Assembly (NCBI GenBank): GCA_007693385.1
Contig: REDR01000044.1
Coordinates: forward strand, 1-52,510
Source: Anaerolineaceae bacterium
GTDB taxonomy: Bacteria; Chloroflexota; Anaerolineae; Aggregatilineales; Phototrophicaceae
Reading direction: 5' to 3'
Length of the DNA stretch: 52,510 bases
Shown here: positions 9,873 to 18,230 of the stretch, one piece after another
Layout of the letters: each line of letters begins with the position of its first letter
Numbering within the stretch: the first letter of the stretch is position 1
Notes under the pieces: generated by a model
Databases searched by the model: none
Told to the model about the DNA's origin: nothing
The model's input: only the letters and a program-made list of their open reading frames with translations
Translations under genes and position numbers: made by a program

Positions 9873-10874
9873 CTACTGGTTGTACTTCTGCCATTCAGCG
9901 ATGGCCTGCTGAATGAACAGGCGCACGTCCTGATCTTCAACGTCGCTGACCGCCTCATAGTAGCGATCATCAACCTGAATCCGCACGCCGCCGTCCGGCG
10001 CGGGATGAATGTGAATGGCGCGTGTCGCGTATTCCGGCGTCTGGCGGCGCTTGTGCTGTAAATACGCTTCGATGGCTTCCGCGAGATTCAATTCCGGCAC
10101 ATCATCCACCTGATAAACGCCCTTGCCTGTCGGCTTCATGTGGTCTTCCAGCTTGTAGCTGGGGAGCTTGCCGGGCACATGCTCGGCGGGCGCGGCGGGC
10201 GCTTCTTCGATGGACGGCGGGTTGTCGTCCGGTTGATTAACCACTGTGGATAGCTCGCGCATTAATTCGACAAAATCTTGTTTGGTGTCGGGGTTGGCGG
10301 TCAGCGTGCGATAGGCTACGCCGTCGATCTGCACCATCAAGCGCCCGTCGCGGGGATCGCGCAGGACGGCGACTAGCTCCTCCGCCCGCACGATGCCGCC
10401 GGTGTTGAGTTCGACGCGATATTGCCGCTTGTCGCGGGTTGGCGCGGGTTGCGGCGCGGGTTGCGGCGCGGGTTGCGGCGCGGGTTGCGGTACAGGAGCA
10501 GATGCGGCTACCGGCAGGGATGCGGAGTCGTCCTCATCGTCGGCGCTAATCAGCATGTCGAGATCGGGCAGATCGTCCTCTCCTGCATCAGCATCTTCTC
10601 CGGCTGGGGCGGTTGCCTCCGGCGCGGTGATCGGCACGGCAGAAACGCCAGCCAGAGTCGCGGCCTGTGCGGATTGCGGCGCAGGGGGCGGCGATTTGCG
10701 CTCACGGCGCTTATTGAATAGCGGCTTAAAATAGACAAACCACGCGAACGCGATGAACAACAGCAACGTTGAGCCACACACGAACAATAACAACGATAAC
10801 GGCAATTGACTGAGGAAATCAGCGATGATGTCTTCGTTGGAGTCAGTGCCAATCTGCGCGAGCAAAGCCAACAT
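9873..10874 (-). CDS. Membrane-anchored hypothetical protein with Pro/Ala/Gln linker
   Basis: 333 residues. One N-terminal membrane segment (about 24-50, LLLFVCGSTLLLFIAFAWFVYF) is followed by basic residues, a long Pro/Ala/acidic linker, four APQP repeats, and two soluble C-terminal regions (one beginning YRVELNTGGIVRAEELV, one near the end, IHIHPAPDGGVRIQVDDRYYEAV). The two soluble regions resemble each other in being short beta-rich modules, each followed by a helix and containing a D-x-x-Y-R/Y-E-like strand. GGGAG precedes the ATG at good spacing. It lies just downstream of mutM on the same strand. I do not recognise a function. Confidence 0.75.
   Translation of the reverse strand: MLALLAQIGTDSNEDIIADFLSQLPLSLLLFVCGSTLLLFIAFAWFVYFKPLFNKRRERKSPPPAPQSAQAATLAGVSAVPITAPEATAPAGEDADAGEDDLPDLDMLISADDEDDSASLPVAASAPVPQPAPQPAPQPAPQPAPTRDKRQYRVELNTGGIVRAEELVAVLRDPRDGRLMVQIDGVAYRTLTANPDTKQDFVELMRELSTVVNQPDDNPPSIEEAPAAPAEHVPGKLPSYKLEDHMKPTGKGVYQVDDVPELNLAEAIEAYLQHKRRQTPEYATRAIHIHPAPDGGVRIQVDDRYYEAVSDVEDQDVRLFIQQAIAEWQKYNQ
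10441..10488. repeat. 12-bp tandem repeat, four copies, inside the 9873-10874 gene
   Basis: GGCGCGGGTTGC is repeated exactly four times and encodes, on the minus strand, the Ala-Pro-Gln-Pro linker. Identical units point to recent slippage expansion. Confidence 0.9.
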
Positions 10875-10889
10875 AATCTCCCTTTCGGT

Positions 10890-11708
10890 TTAGAGGGGCT
10901 GACAGACCGGACAAAAGTGCGTGCCGCGTCCGGCAACGCGAATCTTGCGGATGGTCGCGCCACAGGTTCGGCATGGCGCATCCGCCCGCCCGTAGACATA
11001 AAAATGATCTTGCGAATTGCCTTTCGTGCCGTCCGGTTTGCGATACCAGTTGATGCTCGCGCCTTCGTGCTGGACGCCCGCCGATAGCGCGGTGATGATG
11101 GCCGAATGGAGCGCGGCGACTTCATCAGCGCGGAGCGAATCGGCGGTGCGCTCCGGATGGATAGCGGCGCGAAACAGCGCTTCGTCGGCGTAGATGTTGC
11201 CGACTCCGGCGACGAACGATTGATCCAGCAACAGCGCCTTGATGTTGCGCGTGCGTCCGGCCAATCGCCCGCGAAATACATCGAGCGTGAAGGCGTCGTC
11301 GAGTGGCTCCGGTCCGATGTTGTCGTTGATCTGCGCGAAATCGGTCACCAGATACACGCGCCCGAATTTGCGCGAATCCGAAAAGCGCAATTGACGGCCA
11401 TCATCCAGATCAAGCCGGAAATGCACCCAGCGATCCGCCGCGTGGTCGTCATCCGCATCCGCCACATAAAGCCGTCCGGTCATCTTCAAATGGACGACCA
11501 GCAAATCATGCGTTAGCTCGCAGATGATGTACTTGGCGCGGCGGCGCACCGCCGCCACGCTTTGCCCCGCGATCCGCGCCGCGAAATCAGACGGCGGCGG
11601 GGTGTGGATGGTGCGCGGCCAGTCGTACCACATCGCGCCGATTGTACGCCCGATCAATGACGGGCGAATGTGACGGACAACCGTTTCAACTTCTGGCAAT
11701 TCAGGCAT
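10890..11708 (-). CDS. mutM: Formamidopyrimidine-DNA glycosylase
   Basis: 272 residues. It begins with the invariant MPELPEVETV, so Pro2 is the Schiff-base nucleophile and Glu3 the catalytic acid; the frame extends six residues upstream, which cannot be the real start because Pro2 must be exposed. Lys59 in RRRAKYII matches the conserved DNA-contacting lysine. The C-terminus has the H2TH region and a four-Cys zinc finger (CRTC...CPVC). It excises 8-oxoguanine and FapyG from DNA. There is no Shine-Dalgarno; a -10 hexamer sits six bases upstream of the ATG. Confidence 0.97.
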   Translation of the reverse strand: MPELPEVETVVRHIRPSLIGRTIGAMWYDWPRTIHTPPPSDFAARIAGQSVAAVRRRAKYIICELTHDLLVVHLKMTGRLYVADADDDHAADRWVHFRLDLDDGRQLRFSDSRKFGRVYLVTDFAQINDNIGPEPLDDAFTLDVFRGRLAGRTRNIKALLLDQSFVAGVGNIYADEALFRAAIHPERTADSLRADEVAALHSAIITALSAGVQHEGASINWYRKPDGTKGNSQDHFYVYGRADAPCRTCGATIRKIRVAGRGTHFCPVCQPL

Positions 11709-11714
11709 AGTTTT

Positions 11715-11720
11715 ATTGTA
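11715..11720 (-). promoter_or_regulatory. -10 element placed for a leaderless mutM transcript
   Basis: On the minus strand TACAAT ends six bases before the mutM ATG, which predicts transcription starting at about the A of the start codon. No convincing -35 is visible 16 to 18 bases upstream. Confidence 0.35.
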
Positions 11721-11820
11721 TCCCAATGATGAGCGATGGTGCGTGAAGGGTAGCGCGAGACCGCCCCGCCCGCCTTCACATTGTAATCAACCTGTGGGGT
11801 ATTTCAATATTTTGGCGATC

Positions 11821-11868
11821 TGGCGCAATCCATTGCGGTAAATCCGGCGCGATGTGTTGCGCCCCTAC
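11821..11868. repeat. Two adjacent family A palindromes
   Basis: CGCAAT-CC-ATTGCG (11824-11837, inside TGGCGCAATCCATTGCGG) is followed directly by GGCGCGATGTGTTGCGCC, which is a degraded copy ending in the CCCCTAC tail. They lie just upstream of the gcv promoter. Confidence 0.65.
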
Positions 11869-11897
11869 TTGCCAATGCACAGCGCTACCGATACAAT
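11869..11897 (+). promoter_or_regulatory. Promoter of the glycine riboswitch / gcv operon
   Basis: TTGCCA (11869-11874), 17-base spacer, TACAAT (11892-11897). Transcription should begin near 11903-11905, exactly where the riboswitch P1 helix starts. Confidence 0.75.
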
Positions 11898-11900
11898 GGA

Positions 11901-12043
11901 ATCACCTATGGAGAGAGTGCCGCCGACATCGTGCGGACGCCGAAGGGGCAAGCGGCCTGTCAATGCTGGGGCAGGCGCGAAACTCTCAGGCGAAAGGATT
12001 CGTAGGCGTGAGGTTTCTGGAGTCGCTTAGATGAAGCAACGAC
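11901..12043 (+). ncRNA. Glycine riboswitch, single aptamer with a 3' ghost-aptamer hairpin
   Basis: Conserved glycine-aptamer elements appear in order: GGAGAG (11910-11915), GCCGAAGGGGCAA (about 11939-11951) and AAACTCTCAGGCGAAAGG (about 11980-11997). CCTATG (11905-11910) pairs with CGTAGG (12001-12006) to close P1. Only one full aptamer is present. The following CTGGAG and hairpin GTCGCTT...AAGC..CGAC resemble the vestigial second aptamer of type-1 singleton glycine riboswitches. It precedes gcvH-gcvPA-gcvPB, the classic target, where glycine binding turns expression on. Confidence 0.92.
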
Positions 12044-12046
12044 AGG

Positions 12047-12078
12047 GCGAACAGCGATGATTGTCTGTTCGCTTTTTT
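12047..12078 (+). terminator. Riboswitch expression-platform terminator
   Basis: GCGAACAG (12047-12054) pairs with CTGTTCGC (12065-12072) and is followed by six Ts, 46 bases before the gcvH ATG. Its place directly after the aptamer suggests glycine-dependent antitermination. Confidence 0.85.
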
Positions 12079-12123
12079 GCATTTTGTATACATGAACAGG
12101 CGCTTTTTAGGAGAGAGAAAATC

Positions 12124-12516
12124 ATGGCAGATTTGAAATTCCCGGATGATGTACGCTACGCGAAGTCTGATGAGTGGGTGCGGGTTGAGGGCGACATCGC
12201 CACCATTGGCATCTCCGACTACGCGCAGGACGCGCTCAACGACATCGTTTATGTTGAATTGCCGGAAGTCGGCGACACGTTCGACAAGGACGACAGCTTC
12301 GGCTCGGTGGAGTCGGTGAAGGCGGCCAGCGACGTTTACGCGCACGTCGGCGGCGAAGTCGTGGAGATCAACGAAGCGCTAGAGGACGAACCGGAGATCA
12401 TCAACGCCGATCCGTATGGCAAGGGCTGGATGGTCAAAATCAAGTTGAGTGGCGAGGCTGATCTCAGCGATCTGATGGACGCCGAAGCCTATAAAGCCTA
12501 TTGCGAAGACCGCTAA
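12124..12516 (+). CDS. gcvH: Glycine cleavage system H protein
   Basis: 130 residues, normal length. The lipoyl attachment site is Lys66 in SVESVKAASDVYAHVGGEV. H protein carries the aminomethyl group on lipoate between the P, T and L proteins. ATG 12124 follows AGGAGAG; an in-frame TTG at 12061 lies within the riboswitch terminator and is rejected as start. It is the first gene of the riboswitch-controlled operon. Neither gcvT nor lpd is adjacent. Confidence 0.97.
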   Translation: MADLKFPDDVRYAKSDEWVRVEGDIATIGISDYAQDALNDIVYVELPEVGDTFDKDDSFGSVESVKAASDVYAHVGGEVVEINEALEDEPEIINADPYGKGWMVKIKLSGEADLSDLMDAEAYKAYCEDR

Positions 12517-12572
12517 GCCGTCTACGCGCCACCGATGCACGCTCATTTTTATTGTAAGCGAAGGCAAAAACC

Positions 12573-13910
12573 ATGAGTTACATTCCACATACCGAAGCTG
12601 AACGCCAACAAATGCTGGCCGCCATCGGCGTGACCACCATCGAAGACCTGTTCGAGGCGGTCCCGGCCACGCATCGCTTTCCGAAGTTGACACTCCCCGC
12701 GCCGATGAGCGAGATGGACGTGATGACCGAGATGGCGGCATTGGCCGACGCCAACGAACACGCGGGCGACTTCGCGCTGTTTCGTGGCGCGGGCGCTTAT
12801 CACCATTTCATCCCGTCGGCGGTGAACCATATCCTGCTACGCGGCGAATTTTACACCGCCTACACCCCGTATCAGCCGGAAGTCAGTCAGGGTACGTTGC
12901 AGGCCACATACGAATATCAAAGCATGATGTGTGCGCTGACCGGCATGGATGCGGCCAACGCCAGCCACTATGACGGCGCGACCAGTCTTGCCGAAGCGGT
13001 CACCGTCGCGCTGGAAGCGGGACGCGGCAAACGCAAGAAGATCATCCTCAGCCACGCGATTAACCCGCAATACCGCGAAGTCGTCCGCACCTATCATCAG
13101 GGCGGCGATGTGAAAGTCGTCGGGGATCGTGGACAGGCCAGCATCCCCGACCTCATCGACATGCTGGACGAGAATACCGCGATGCTCGCGGTCAGTTACC
13201 CGAATTTCTTCGGGCAGATTGACGACTTCAACGAATTGGCGGAGAAAGTCCACGAGGCCGGCGCTCTGCTGGTGATGGTGGTCAATAATCCGGTGGCGCT
13301 GGGCTTGCTGAAAAGCCCGGGCGAACTGGGGGCGGATATTGTAGTCGGTGAAGGCCAACCGCTCGGCGTGCCGCTTAGCTTTGGCGGGCCGTATCTGGGA
13401 TTCTTCGCGGTGCGCGAGAAGTACGTCCGCAAGATCGCCGGACGCATCATCGGCGAGACAACCGACATCGACGGCAAACGCGCCTTCGTGATGACGTTGC
13501 GCCCGCGTGAACAGGACATCCGGCGCGACAAAGCGACCAGCAACATCTGCACCAATCAGGGGTTGATGGCGATAGCGACGGCGGTCTATCTGTCGCTGAT
13601 GGGCAAGAACGGCCTGCGTAAAGTGGCCGAACTGAACTATCACAAAGCGCATTATGCCGCGCAACAGATTCAACATCTGGACGGCTACAGCGTCAACATG
13701 GAGCGCCCGTTCTTCAATGAATTCATGGTGACCTGCCCCGCGCCGGTCAGCCGTGTGAACGAAGCGCTGATCGCACAGGGTTTCATCGGCGGCTATGACC
13801 TGAGCGCTGATTATCCGCATCTGAAGGACACCATGCTACTCTGCGTCACGGAGATGAACAGCCGTGCCGAGATCGACGCGCTGGTGGACGTTTTGCAGGA
13901 GGTCGAGTAG
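12573..13910 (+). CDS. gcvPA: Glycine dehydrogenase (decarboxylating) subunit 1
   Basis: 445 residues, matching the N-terminal half of glycine decarboxylase in organisms with split P protein. Recognisable segments are SYIPHTEAERQQML at the N-terminus, FRGAGAYHHFIPSAV, YTPYQPEVSQGTLQATYEYQ and the ending AEIDALVDVLQEVE. This subunit has the type I PLP fold but lacks the PLP lysine, which lies in subunit 2; together they form the active decarboxylase. It starts 56 bases after gcvH and is separated from gcvPB by three bases. Confidence 0.96.
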   Translation: MSYIPHTEAERQQMLAAIGVTTIEDLFEAVPATHRFPKLTLPAPMSEMDVMTEMAALADANEHAGDFALFRGAGAYHHFIPSAVNHILLRGEFYTAYTPYQPEVSQGTLQATYEYQSMMCALTGMDAANASHYDGATSLAEAVTVALEAGRGKRKKIILSHAINPQYREVVRTYHQGGDVKVVGDRGQASIPDLIDMLDENTAMLAVSYPNFFGQIDDFNELAEKVHEAGALLVMVVNNPVALGLLKSPGELGADIVVGEGQPLGVPLSFGGPYLGFFAVREKYVRKIAGRIIGETTDIDGKRAFVMTLRPREQDIRRDKATSNICTNQGLMAIATAVYLSLMGKNGLRKVAELNYHKAHYAAQQIQHLDGYSVNMERPFFNEFMVTCPAPVSRVNEALIAQGFIGGYDLSADYPHLKDTMLLCVTEMNSRAEIDALVDVLQEVE

Positions 13911-13913
13911 ATC

Positions 13914-15437
13914 ATGAAAACAGCGACAATCGAAGCGACGACAAACCAGTACGACGGACTCGAGCCGCTCATCTACGAATTGAGCGCGGCGGGACGGATC
14001 GGCGTGAACCTGCCGGAGCCGGATGTACCCCTCAGCGATTTACCGGCGGATTTATTGCGCGATGACCTGAATTTGCCGGAAGTTAGCGAGAATGAAGTGG
14101 TGCGCCATTTCGTGCGGCTCAGTCAGTTCAATCATGCGATTGATACCGGCTTCTACCCACTGGGCAGTTGCACCATGAAGTACAACCCGAAGATCAACGA
14201 AGACGCCGCCCGCTTGACCGGCTTCGCGCATCTGCACCCGTTGACCGATGTCGAAGGGGCGCAGGGGGCGCTGGCTTTGATGTACCAGTTGCAGGAGTGG
14301 CTGGCGGAGATTAGCGGGTTTGCTGGCGTCAGCTTGACACCGGCGGCGGGCGCTCAGGGTGAATTCGCCGGAATCTTGATGATCCGCAAGTATCATGTGG
14401 ATCGTGGCGACACCCAGCGCACCAAGATTCTGGTGCCGGATAGCGCTCACGGGACGAATCCGGCGACGGTGACAATGGCGGGGATGCAGGTGATTGAGTT
14501 GCCATCGGACAAAGAAGGCAATGTCGATCTGGAAGCCCTGCGCGAAGCGTGCGCGGGCGAAAAAGCGGCCAGCATCGCCGGCATGATGATAACCGTGCCC
14601 AGCACGCTCGGCCTGTTTGACCGCAACATCTTGCCCATCGTACAGACGGTACACGACGCGGGCGGGCTGATGTACATGGACGGCGCGAACATGAACGCGC
14701 TGATGGGCGTCGTGAAGCCGGGCGAACTGGGCTTCGACGTGATGCACTACAACCTGCACAAGACCTTCTCCACCCCGCACGGTGGCGGCGGGCCGGGTAG
14801 CGGCGTCATCGGCGTGGCACAGCGTTTGATGGACTATCGCCCGGGCCCGATTGTAGACATCATCGAAGAGGCGGCGGGCGACCACGACGCGCCGCTTTAT
14901 GGCTGGACGCAACCGCCGAAGACCATCGGGCGGTTGAAGGCATTTCATGGCAACTACGGGATGCACGTCCGCGCTTATGCTTATATCCGCGTGTATGGCG
15001 GCACCGGCCTCAACGACGTGACGCGCCATGCGGTGCTGAACGCCAACTACCTCCGCGCCCGACTGAAAGACCATTACAAACTGCCGTATCCGCGCATCTG
15101 CGGGCACGAGTTCGTCATGGAGGGGCGTTTCGCGGATAGTGACGTGCGGGCGCTGGACATCTCCAAGCGCTTGATGGACTACGGCATTCACCCGCCGACC
15201 AACTACTTCCCGTTGATCGTGCCGGAAGCTCTGCTGATCGAGCCGACAGAGACGGAAACCAAGCAGACGCTAGACCGTTTCGTGGATGTGATGATCAGCA
15301 TCGCGGGGGAAGCCCGCGAGAATCCGGACATCCTGCACGACGCGCCGCATAATACGCCGGTGCGCCGTCTGGATGAGGTGAAGGCGGCCAAGCAGTTGGT
15401 GTTGTGCTGTGCGCCGTTGATGAAGCAGGTGGACTAA
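13914..15437 (+). CDS. gcvPB: Glycine dehydrogenase (decarboxylating) subunit 2
   Basis: 507 residues, the C-terminal half of split P protein. The PLP lysine is Lys283 in NLHKTFSTPHGGGGPG, and the substrate-binding stretch GFYPLGSCTMKYNPKIN is present near residue 78. It pairs with GcvPA to decarboxylate glycine and load the aminomethyl group onto GcvH. Only three bases separate it from gcvPA, so translation is likely coupled. A family B palindrome 22 bases after the stop may end the operon. Confidence 0.97.
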   Translation: MKTATIEATTNQYDGLEPLIYELSAAGRIGVNLPEPDVPLSDLPADLLRDDLNLPEVSENEVVRHFVRLSQFNHAIDTGFYPLGSCTMKYNPKINEDAARLTGFAHLHPLTDVEGAQGALALMYQLQEWLAEISGFAGVSLTPAAGAQGEFAGILMIRKYHVDRGDTQRTKILVPDSAHGTNPATVTMAGMQVIELPSDKEGNVDLEALREACAGEKAASIAGMMITVPSTLGLFDRNILPIVQTVHDAGGLMYMDGANMNALMGVVKPGELGFDVMHYNLHKTFSTPHGGGGPGSGVIGVAQRLMDYRPGPIVDIIEEAAGDHDAPLYGWTQPPKTIGRLKAFHGNYGMHVRAYAYIRVYGGTGLNDVTRHAVLNANYLRARLKDHYKLPYPRICGHEFVMEGRFADSDVRALDISKRLMDYGIHPPTNYFPLIVPEALLIEPTETETKQTLDRFVDVMISIAGEARENPDILHDAPHNTPVRRLDEVKAAKQLVLCCAPLMKQVD

Positions 15438-15458
15438 ACAGCAGGCGACGAGCATTCT

Positions 15459-15480
15459 GGGGCGTAGCGTGCTACGCCCC
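15459..15480. repeat. Intergenic palindrome, family B (GTAGC core)
   Basis: Perfect 10-base arms GGGGCGTAGC and GCTACGCCCC with a GT spacer, followed by TACA. It sits between convergent gcvPB and prs and probably works as a shared terminator. Confidence 0.85.
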
Positions 15481-15509
15481 TACACACCCCTTACGCGACG
15501 CCGTTTCGC

Positions 15510-16529
15510 TTATTCGTTGAATAGCTGGCCGACGCTGAGTCCCAGATGCGCCCGCCGGATGACTTCGCCTAGCAACGGCCCGACTGATAGCACTTTGAGG
15601 TTCGGCAGTTGATAGACTTCTGGCTGTTGAATGGTGTTGGTGGTGATGATCTCTTTGAAGCCGACCTGCGAGAAGCGCTCGATGGTCTTATCCGTGAAGA
15701 AGCCATGTGTAAACGCCAGATAGATGTCTTTCGCGCCGTTGTCGCGTAGCACTTTCGCCGCGTTCTGCACGCTTCCGGCGGTGTTGACTTCATCATCGAC
15801 CAGTAGCACGTTGCGGCCTTCAACATCGCCGATGATGGAAAGTACCTGCGGATTTTCCGCATTATCGACGCGGCGCTTCTCGACCAGCGCGACGGGCACA
15901 TCCAGCCGTTGCCCCCAGTTTCGCGCTTGCTTGGCGTAACCGAGATCGGTGGAGACGACGGTTAAATCCGGGATGTTTTTCTCCGCCACATAATCGCTGA
16001 GCAGGTAGAACGCGGTCAGCACATCGCCCGGGATATTGAAGAAGCCTTGAATCTGTCCGGCGTGCAGATCGACAGTGATATAACGGTCAACGCCGCTGGC
16101 CTCAATCAAGTTAGCGACCAGACGGGCGGAGATCGACACGCGGGGCTGGTCTTTTTTATCGGAGCGCCCGTAGGACATATACGGCACGACCACATTCACG
16201 CGCCACGCGGAATCACGCTTGAGCGCGTCCACCATAATCATCAATTCCATGAAATTATCGTGTACCGGCGCACTCATGGACTGCACGACGTACACATCCT
16301 GACCGCGCACGCTCTCTTTAAGCTGGATGAAGATATTCTCGTTAGAGAACGTGGTGCGCTCGTATACGCCGACAGGAAGGCCGAGATATTGCGCGATTTC
16401 TTCGGTTAATTCGGGGACGGACGAACCGCCAAACAATTTGATCTCGCCGAAGCCGCCCTGCCCGATGCTGGCCTGCAATTTGCTCTGATGTGATAGGGAT
16501 ATTTTCGTCCCTGGAATCTTGTCATTCAT
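15510..16529 (-). CDS. prs: Ribose-phosphate pyrophosphokinase
   Basis: 339 residues, about 20 longer than usual because of an N-terminal extension before the canonical IKLFGGSSVPEL start. Seen motifs: NENIFIQLKESVRGQDVYVVQS, the metal-binding DLHAGQIQGFF, and the PRPP loop LLVDDEVNTAGS, which departs slightly from the common VDD-x-I-D-T-A-G form. It makes PRPP from ribose 5-phosphate and ATP for nucleotide, His and Trp synthesis. GAGGAG precedes the ATG at 16529, which supports the extended start. Confidence 0.93.
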   Translation of the reverse strand: MNDKIPGTKISLSHQSKLQASIGQGGFGEIKLFGGSSVPELTEEIAQYLGLPVGVYERTTFSNENIFIQLKESVRGQDVYVVQSMSAPVHDNFMELMIMVDALKRDSAWRVNVVVPYMSYGRSDKKDQPRVSISARLVANLIEASGVDRYITVDLHAGQIQGFFNIPGDVLTAFYLLSDYVAEKNIPDLTVVSTDLGYAKQARNWGQRLDVPVALVEKRRVDNAENPQVLSIIGDVEGRNVLLVDDEVNTAGSVQNAAKVLRDNGAKDIYLAFTHGFFTDKTIERFSQVGFKEIITTNTIQQPEVYQLPNLKVLSVGPLLGEVIRRAHLGLSVGQLFNE

Positions 16530-16564
16530 GGTCTGCTCTCCTCACCATCTTCTGGTACGCCCGA

Positions 16565-17587
16565 TCATGTCGTGGACTTATCATACAGACTGAGCGCACG
16601 TTGTACAGCCTGCCCTGGCGACATCTCCCGCGAACTAATCGCCGCCACCAACGCGCCCCACTCCGCCGCGTCGATGCGTTCGATCATGCGCCGCGTCAGG
16701 GATTCGCGCAGGCGGTCAACCAGTTCAATCTGGATGCGCGTCGCTTCGATATGTGGCGCGATGCCCGCGCTTTGCAGATAGGCGCGGTGCGCGTCGATGG
16801 CGTCCAGCAGTTCGACGATGCCGCGTGATTCGGTGGCGACAGTCTGCACGACGGGCGGCAACCACAGGTCAGCATCGGGCGCGGGGTGCGGGGCGGGCAA
16901 GCGCTCCATCACACCATGATGATCGACCAGTTGCAGGCGCGAAGCCGGATGGCCGAGTTCCAGCATGTGGTTCAACGTGCGGGCGGCCTGCCCCGCGCCG
17001 ATCTGGTCAGCTTTATTGACCACCAGCACATCGGCAATTTCCAGAATACCGGCCTTGATCGCCTGTACATCATCGCCCATGCCGGGCGCGGTGACGACCA
17101 GCGTCGTACCCGCCGTCCGCACGATGTCCACTTCGCTTTGCCCCGCGCCGACGGTTTCCACCAGCACGACATCGAAGCCCGCCGCATCTAACACGCGGAT
17201 GGAGTCCCGCGTGGCCTGCGACAGGCCGCCCAGACTGCCGCGAGTCGCCATACTGCGGATGAACACGCCGTCGTCGCCCGCGTGTTGCTTCATGCGGATG
17301 CGATCACCGAGTATCGCGCCGCCGGAAAACGGGCTGGTCGGGTCTACCGCGACGACGCCGACGGTCTGCCCGCGCCCGCGATAGGCGGCGATCATCGCAT
17401 TGACCAGCGAGCTTTTGCCGGAGCCGGGCGCGCCGGTCACGCCGATGACGGCGGCGCGGCCTGTGTGTGGATACAGCGCGGCGAGCAGGTCGTCCATGCC
17501 CGCCCGCCCGTTTTCGACGATGGTCAGCGCCCGCGCTAGCGCCCGTCGCTGGCCGGATAACACGCCTTGAATGATGGTGTCAATCAT
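16565..17587 (-). CDS. meaB: MeaB/ArgK family GTPase, methylmalonyl-CoA mutase chaperone
   Basis: 340 residues. P-loop [12 protein letters not shown] (49-60), the switch-like [19 protein letters not shown], the [13 protein letters not shown] block and the NKAD guanine motif are all present, as is the C-terminal helical dimerisation tail. MeaB protects and reloads adenosylcobalamin on methylmalonyl-CoA mutase. Its ATG overlaps the stop of the upstream B12-binding subunit gene by four bases (ATGA), giving direct translational coupling and functional linkage. Confidence 0.93.
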   Translation of the reverse strand: MIDTIIQGVLSGQRRALARALTIVENGRAGMDDLLAALYPHTGRAAVIGVTGAPGSGKSSLVNAMIAAYRGRGQTVGVVAVDPTSPFSGGAILGDRIRMKQHAGDDGVFIRSMATRGSLGGLSQATRDSIRVLDAAGFDVVLVETVGAGQSEVDIVRTAGTTLVVTAPGMGDDVQAIKAGILEIADVLVVNKADQIGAGQAARTLNHMLELGHPASRLQLVDHHGVMERLPAPHPAPDADLWLPPVVQTVATESRGIVELLDAIDAHRAYLQSAGIAPHIEATRIQIELVDRLRESLTRRMIERIDAAEWGALVAAISSREMSPGQAVQRALSLYDKSTT

Positions 17588-17997
17588 GTGCCCGCCGTTC
17601 CGGTGGCGGCGACGATCTCGCGCACGCGGGCGACGATCTGCTCGCTGGTCGCGCCCGGCCCGAAGATACCGGCGACGCCGAGATCGGCCAGCGCCGCTTT
17701 ATCCTCATCGGGGATGATGCCGCCGAGAATGATCGGCACATCGTCCAGCCCGTTAGCGTTCATCGCTTCGCGGATGTGGGGGACGAGCGTCATGTGTGCG
17801 CCGCTGAGGATGCTCAGGCCGACGACATCCACATCTTCCTGCAAGGCGGCGGAGGCGATCATCGGCGCGGTCTGGCGCAGGCCGGTATAGATGACCTCGA
17901 AGCCGGCATCGCGCAACATGCGGGCGATGACCTTCGCGCCGCGATCATGTCCGTCGAGGCCGGGTTTAGCGATTAAAATGCGTGATTTTGTTTCCAT
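17584..17997 (-). CDS. Cobalamin-binding small subunit of methylmalonyl-CoA-type mutase
   Basis: 137 residues containing only the B12-binding domain. The cobalt-ligand motif is [12 protein letters not shown] with Asp15, His17 and Gly20 of the D-x-H-x-x-G signature; [13 protein letters not shown] and GIFGPG match the lower-axial loop and C-terminal part. In split mutases this pairs with a separate catalytic subunit; none is in the window. The frame is open upstream to 18138, but METKSR at 17997 is the natural domain start. The following gene is meaB, overlapped by four bases. Confidence 0.9.
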   Translation of the reverse strand: METKSRILIAKPGLDGHDRGAKVIARMLRDAGFEVIYTGLRQTAPMIASAALQEDVDVVGLSILSGAHMTLVPHIREAMNANGLDDVPIILGGIIPDEDKAALADLGVAGIFGPGATSEQIVARVREIVAATGTAGT

Positions 17998-18036
17998 TTG
18001 ATGATCTTTTCTATCAAAACGAACTATTTTGCCTTG

Positions 18037-18042
18037 ATTATA
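18037..18042 (-). promoter_or_regulatory. -10 element upstream of the B12-subunit/meaB operon
   Basis: TATAAT is present on the minus strand, 39 bases before the ATG at 17997. No good -35 is seen at the expected distance. Confidence 0.4.
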
Positions 18043-18074
18043 ACAAACGCGGTACGATCTACACACACGGATGC

Positions 18075-18110
18075 GGGCGCGATTCAATCCGCGAGCGATG
18101 AATCGCGCCC
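18075..18110. repeat. Long-armed family A palindrome
   Basis: Arms GGGCGCGATTCA (18075-18086) and TGAATCGCGCCC (18099-18110) are perfectly complementary over 12 bases with a 12-base loop, followed by the CTAC tail shared with the other copies. Confidence 0.75.
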
Positions 18111-18157
18111 CTACGCCCGATGATGCGGCGGACAACAAATAACCGTTAGGCGAACGT

Positions 18158-18185
18158 TTGATAGTCTTAGGCGGTGTCTTATGCT
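18158..18185 (+). promoter_or_regulatory. Putative promoter of the sensor kinase gene
   Basis: TTGATA (18158-18163), 16-base spacer, TATGCT (18180-18185), 45 bases before the chosen start at 18231. Confidence 0.5.
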
Positions 18186-18230
18186 AAAATGGCGGGTGTG
18201 CGACCATGTTCATGGTATGGGGATGTTTCG

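Noticed and set aside
10441-10488. Short direct repeats as a CRISPR-like array
   Set aside because: Contiguous 12-bp units without spacers, in frame within a coding region; a slippage repeat encoding a linker.
12837-13820. Long minus-strand open frame opposite gcvPA (and a similar one at 14052-15191 opposite gcvPB)
   Set aside because: These are antisense shadows of strongly conserved enzymes; the translated products have no family features and no ribosome sites.
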